From: Ruminococcus sp.
GTDB lineage: Bacteria; Bacillota_A; Clostridia; Oscillospirales; Ruminococcaceae
DNA length: 8,214 nucleotides
Assembly (NCBI GenBank): GCA_017418765.1
Contig: JAFOMV010000151.1
Location: forward strand, 1-8,214
Direction: 5' to 3'
The notes under the pieces are model-generated. The model worked only from the letters and a program-made list of their open reading frames with translations, was not told where the DNA came from and did no database searches. Made by a program: the position numbers and the translations under genes. The first letter of the stretch is position 1. Each line of letters begins with the position of its first letter. Positions 5,613 to 8,214 of the stretch are shown here, in pieces.

Positions 5613-8214
5613 TTATTCCTCATCCTCTGATTCGTCAGCTTCGATTACAACTTCATTTGCCTCTGCAAGCTTTGCTTCTTCTTCGGCTTCCTTAGCCTGT
5701 TCTTCAGTAAGCTGCTCTACCTTTTCTGTTTCTGCATTGTCATCATGCTCGGCACGGGTAAATGCAACTACCTGAGCTCCCTCATTTACACGCATTACAC
5801 GTACGCCCTTTGCGATACGTCCCATAACACGGATATCGCTGGCAAGAATACGGATGATTATACCATCGCTGGATACGAGGATGATATCGTCTTCTTCGTC
5901 TACTATCTTGATACCGCAGACATGACCTCTTACTTCGTCTACCTTGTAGTTGGTAAGACCGTATCCGCCTCTGTTCTGTATCCTGTAGCTGTCAAGCTCA
6001 GTTCGCTTGCCGTAGCCGTTTTCGGTAACGGTAAGGAGAGTAGCGCCTTCACGTACTCTTGCGATACTTACAACGTAGTCGCCCTCACGGAGCTTTATAG
6101 CACGTACACCGTGAGCAGAACGTGACATTGAACGTCCCTTGCTTTCCTCGATACGGATAGCCATACCATTTCGTGTAGCTACAAATATCTGTTCATTTCC
6201 GTCTGTCATTCTTACTCCGGCTATCTCGTCGCCCTCGTCAAGACCTATGGCAATAAGACCATTCTTGCGGACATTCTTGTACAGAGACAGGTTTGAACGC
6301 TTTATCTTACCGTTTTTGGTAACGATGGTTATGAACTTGTCATCACTGAAATCAGTGGTCTTTATCATTGCAGCTATCTTCTCGCCTTCGTTAAGAGGAA
6401 GAAGATTGATAAGATTGAAGCCTCTTGACGCCTTTGAACCATCGGGTATCTCATAGCATTTCAGCTTATACATGATACCCTGATTTGATATAAAGAGTAT
6501 GTTGTCATGGCTTCCGCAGATGAACATTTCATCCACGAAATCTTCTTCACGCTGCTTCATACCTGTGATACCACGTCCGCCTCTGTGCTGTGTCTTGTAC
6601 TCAGTAAGCGGCATACGCTTTATATAGCCGTTATTTGTAAGAGTTACAACGCAGTCTTCTTCGGGGATGAGGTCCTCTATATCAACTTCACCGCTGACAT
6701 TCTCAATGCTCGTGCGGCGGTCATCGCTGAACTTCTTGCGTATCTTGTCAAGGTCTTCGATGATTATGCCGTATACTCTGTTTACGTCTGCAAGTATATC
6801 CTCAAAATCGGATATCTTGGTAAGGAGTCCGTAGAGTTCATCGGTTATCTTCTGTCTTTCGAGACCTGTCAGCTGTCCGAGACGCATCTGAACGATAGCC
6901 TCAGCCTGTTCCTCGGAAAGTCCCTTCTGGTCCTCGATATGGAGACCTGACAGGTCATACTGTGCACGGTCAAGAAGTGCAGACATATCCACATCCTTGA
7001 AACGCTCTATCATGCGCTCCTTTGCTTCCTGTACAGTTGCGCTGGAACGGATTATTGCGATAACTTCGTCGATATAGTCAGCCGCAAGAACGAATCCCTG
7101 GAGTATATGTGCTCTTTCGAGAGCCTTTCTCAGGTCATAGCGTGTACGGCGCTGGATAACATCTACCTGGAAATCAAGGTAATGCTGGAGCATCTGCTTC
7201 AGTGTGAGTATCTTAGGTTCGCCGTTTACGAGGGCAAGCATGATGATACCTACTGTATCCTGAAGCTGTGTCAAGGCGAAAAGCTTGTTCAGCACTATCT
7301 CAGGCATTGCATCCTTTTTCAGCTCGATAACTACACGCATACCATCCTTGTCAGATTCGTCACGCAGGTAGTAAAGACCTTCGATACGCTTATCCTTTGC
7401 AAGCTGATTTATGCTCTTGAGCAGTCTTTCCTTACGGAGCATGAAAGGTATCTCGTCTATGATGATACAGTTTCTTCCCTTTATCTCCTCAAAATGGGTA
7501 CGGCTTCTGAGTATTATCTTTCCTCTGCCTGTAGCATAAGCGGCACGTATGCCGGCTTTACCCATGATTATGCCGCCTGTCGGGAAATCAGGACCTTTGA
7601 TATGCTCCATGAGCTGTTCAAGGGTGCAGTCAGGGTCTTCAATGAGAAGCTTCAGAGCGTCTATGACCTCACCAAGATTGTGAGGAGGCACATTTGTAGC
7701 CATACCAACAGCTATGCCGACAGAGCCGTTTACCAGAAGATTAGGGAAACGTGACGGGAGAACAACAGGCTCCTGCAGACGGTCATCGTAGTTTGATGTG
7801 AAGTCTACGGTCTCCTTGTTGATATCAGTGAGCATATCCAGTGTGATCTTTGCCATTTTTGCCTCGGTATAACGGTAAGCCGCAGGGCCGTCACCGTCTA
7901 TGGAGCCGAAGTTTCCGTGACCGTCTACCAGCGGATATCTCATTGAGAAGTCCTGTGCAAGTCTTACAAGTGCATCGTAAACAGATGCGTCACCGTGTGG
8001 ATGATAACGTCCCAGCACAGCACCAACTGTATCGGCACACTTACGGTATGCCTTGTCAGGGGTAAGTCCGTTTTCATGGAGCGTGTACAGTATACGTCTG
8101 TGTACAGGCTTCAGACCGTCTCTTACATCGGGAAGTGCTCGGGAAACAATTACCGACATGGCGTAGTTGAGCATGGAATTCTGCATCTCATCCACGAGTT
8201 CGGAATTTATTACC
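5613..8214 (-). CDS. gyrA: DNA gyrase subunit A, 5' end cut by the window edge
   Basis: Breakage-reunion subunit of DNA gyrase, working with GyrB to introduce negative supercoils. The frame stays open to the edge (VINSEL before VDEMQNSMLNYAMS), so the GTG at 8195 is internal; about seven residues are missing by comparison with E. coli GyrA. Counting that Val as 1: winged-helix region with HPHGDASVYD (65-74); active-site Tyr109 in AAYRYTEAK (E. coli Tyr122); the coiled-coil tower in the middle; and the C-terminal beta-pinwheel with the GyrA box QHRGGRG (536-542), which separates it from ParC, plus a box-like QNRGGYG (740-746). A long acidic tail (about 816-860) follows, of the kind that tunes wrapping in some gyrases. 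The residue matching E. coli Ser83 is Ala70, while Asp87 is kept as Asp74. Confidence 0.97.
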   Translation of the reverse strand, partial: VINSELVDEMQNSMLNYAMSVIVSRALPDVRDGLKPVHRRILYTLHENGLTPDKAYRKCADTVGAVLGRYHPHGDASVYDALVRLAQDFSMRYPLVDGHGNFGSIDGDGPAAYRYTEAKMAKITLDMLTDINKETVDFTSNYDDRLQEPVVLPSRFPNLLVNGSVGIAVGMATNVPPHNLGEVIDALKLLIEDPDCTLEQLMEHIKGPDFPTGGIIMGKAGIRAAYATGRGKIILRSRTHFEEIKGRNCIIIDEIPFMLRKERLLKSINQLAKDKRIEGLYYLRDESDKDGMRVVIELKKDAMPEIVLNKLFALTQLQDTVGIIMLALVNGEPKILTLKQMLQHYLDFQVDVIQRRTRYDLRKALERAHILQGFVLAADYIDEVIAIIRSSATVQEAKERMIERFKDVDMSALLDRAQYDLSGLHIEDQKGLSEEQAEAIVQMRLGQLTGLERQKITDELYGLLTKISDFEDILADVNRVYGIIIEDLDKIRKKFSDDRRTSIENVSGEVDIEDLIPEEDCVVTLTNNGYIKRMPLTEYKTQHRGGRGITGMKQREEDFVDEMFICGSHDNILFISNQGIMYKLKCYEIPDGSKASRGFNLINLLPLNEGEKIAAMIKTTDFSDDKFITIVTKNGKIKRSNLSLYKNVRKNGLIAIGLDEGDEIAGVRMTDGNEQIFVATRNGMAIRIEESKGRSMSRSAHGVRAIKLREGDYVVSIARVREGATLLTVTENGYGKRTELDSYRIQNRGGYGLTNYKVDEVRGHVCGIKIVDEEDDIILVSSDGIIIRILASDIRVMGRIAKGVRVMRVNEGAQVVAFTRAEHDDNAETEKVEQLTEEQAKEAEEEAKLAEANEVVIEADESEDEE

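Noticed and set aside
7107..7754. Long plus-strand frame (215 codons) opposite gyrA
   Set aside because: It lies wholly antisense to the conserved gyrA coding frame, has no ribosome binding site and its translation has no recognisable features.
8193..8195. GTG as the gyrA start codon
   Set aside because: The frame continues upstream to the edge with VINSEL, which matches the usual GyrA N-terminal region, so the true start is outside the window.

Overview
The window looks like a piece of chromosome from a Gram-positive, spore-lineage member of the Clostridia. Ruminococcus or another Oscillospiraceae is my best guess, based on the style of the GyrA, YtaF-type and lipoprotein sequences and on the strong GGAG-type ribosome binding sites. 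No search was run, so this is an impression. Nearly everything is on the minus strand. There is no rRNA, tRNA, CRISPR array or recognisable transposase.

Right to left, following transcription: gyrA (8214 to 5613) enters from the right edge without its first few codons. It is followed after 6 nt by a membrane-anchored metallophosphoesterase (5606 to 4809). A single plus-strand gene, a YtaF/MntP-like membrane protein (4194-4802), converges on the phosphoesterase, and the two stop codons sit inside one perfect 18-bp palindrome. The ~435-base gap at 3757-4193 holds a strong leftward promoter for a lipoprotein gene (3756 to 3094), an open frame with no start codon that may be a gene relic, and a ~200-bp element with terminal inverted repeats. 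The lipoprotein is followed by a short palindromic copy of the same repeat. Then comes a two-gene unit: a ComM/YifB AAA ATPase (2940 to 1399), best started at a TTG, overlapping a RodA-type SEDS glycosyltransferase (1402 to 242) by ATGA. A clear intrinsic terminator (236 to 185) closes this unit. A consensus-like leftward promoter (133 to 105) then begins another transcript, whose leader carries a third copy of the repeat and whose first codons lie at the left edge.

Most genes are conserved housekeeping functions: DNA topology, wall elongation, an AAA ATPase of the transformation/recombination type, and a sporulation-type membrane protein. The most interesting signal is the repeat family. Its core is a 19-mer, AGGCAAYACCGCACARAGC, found in three size forms (about 49, 47 and 199 bp), each placed between genes: in a 5' leader, behind a stop codon, and between divergent genes. 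It looks like a non-autonomous, MITE-like palindromic element, some copies of which may serve as terminators or leader structures.
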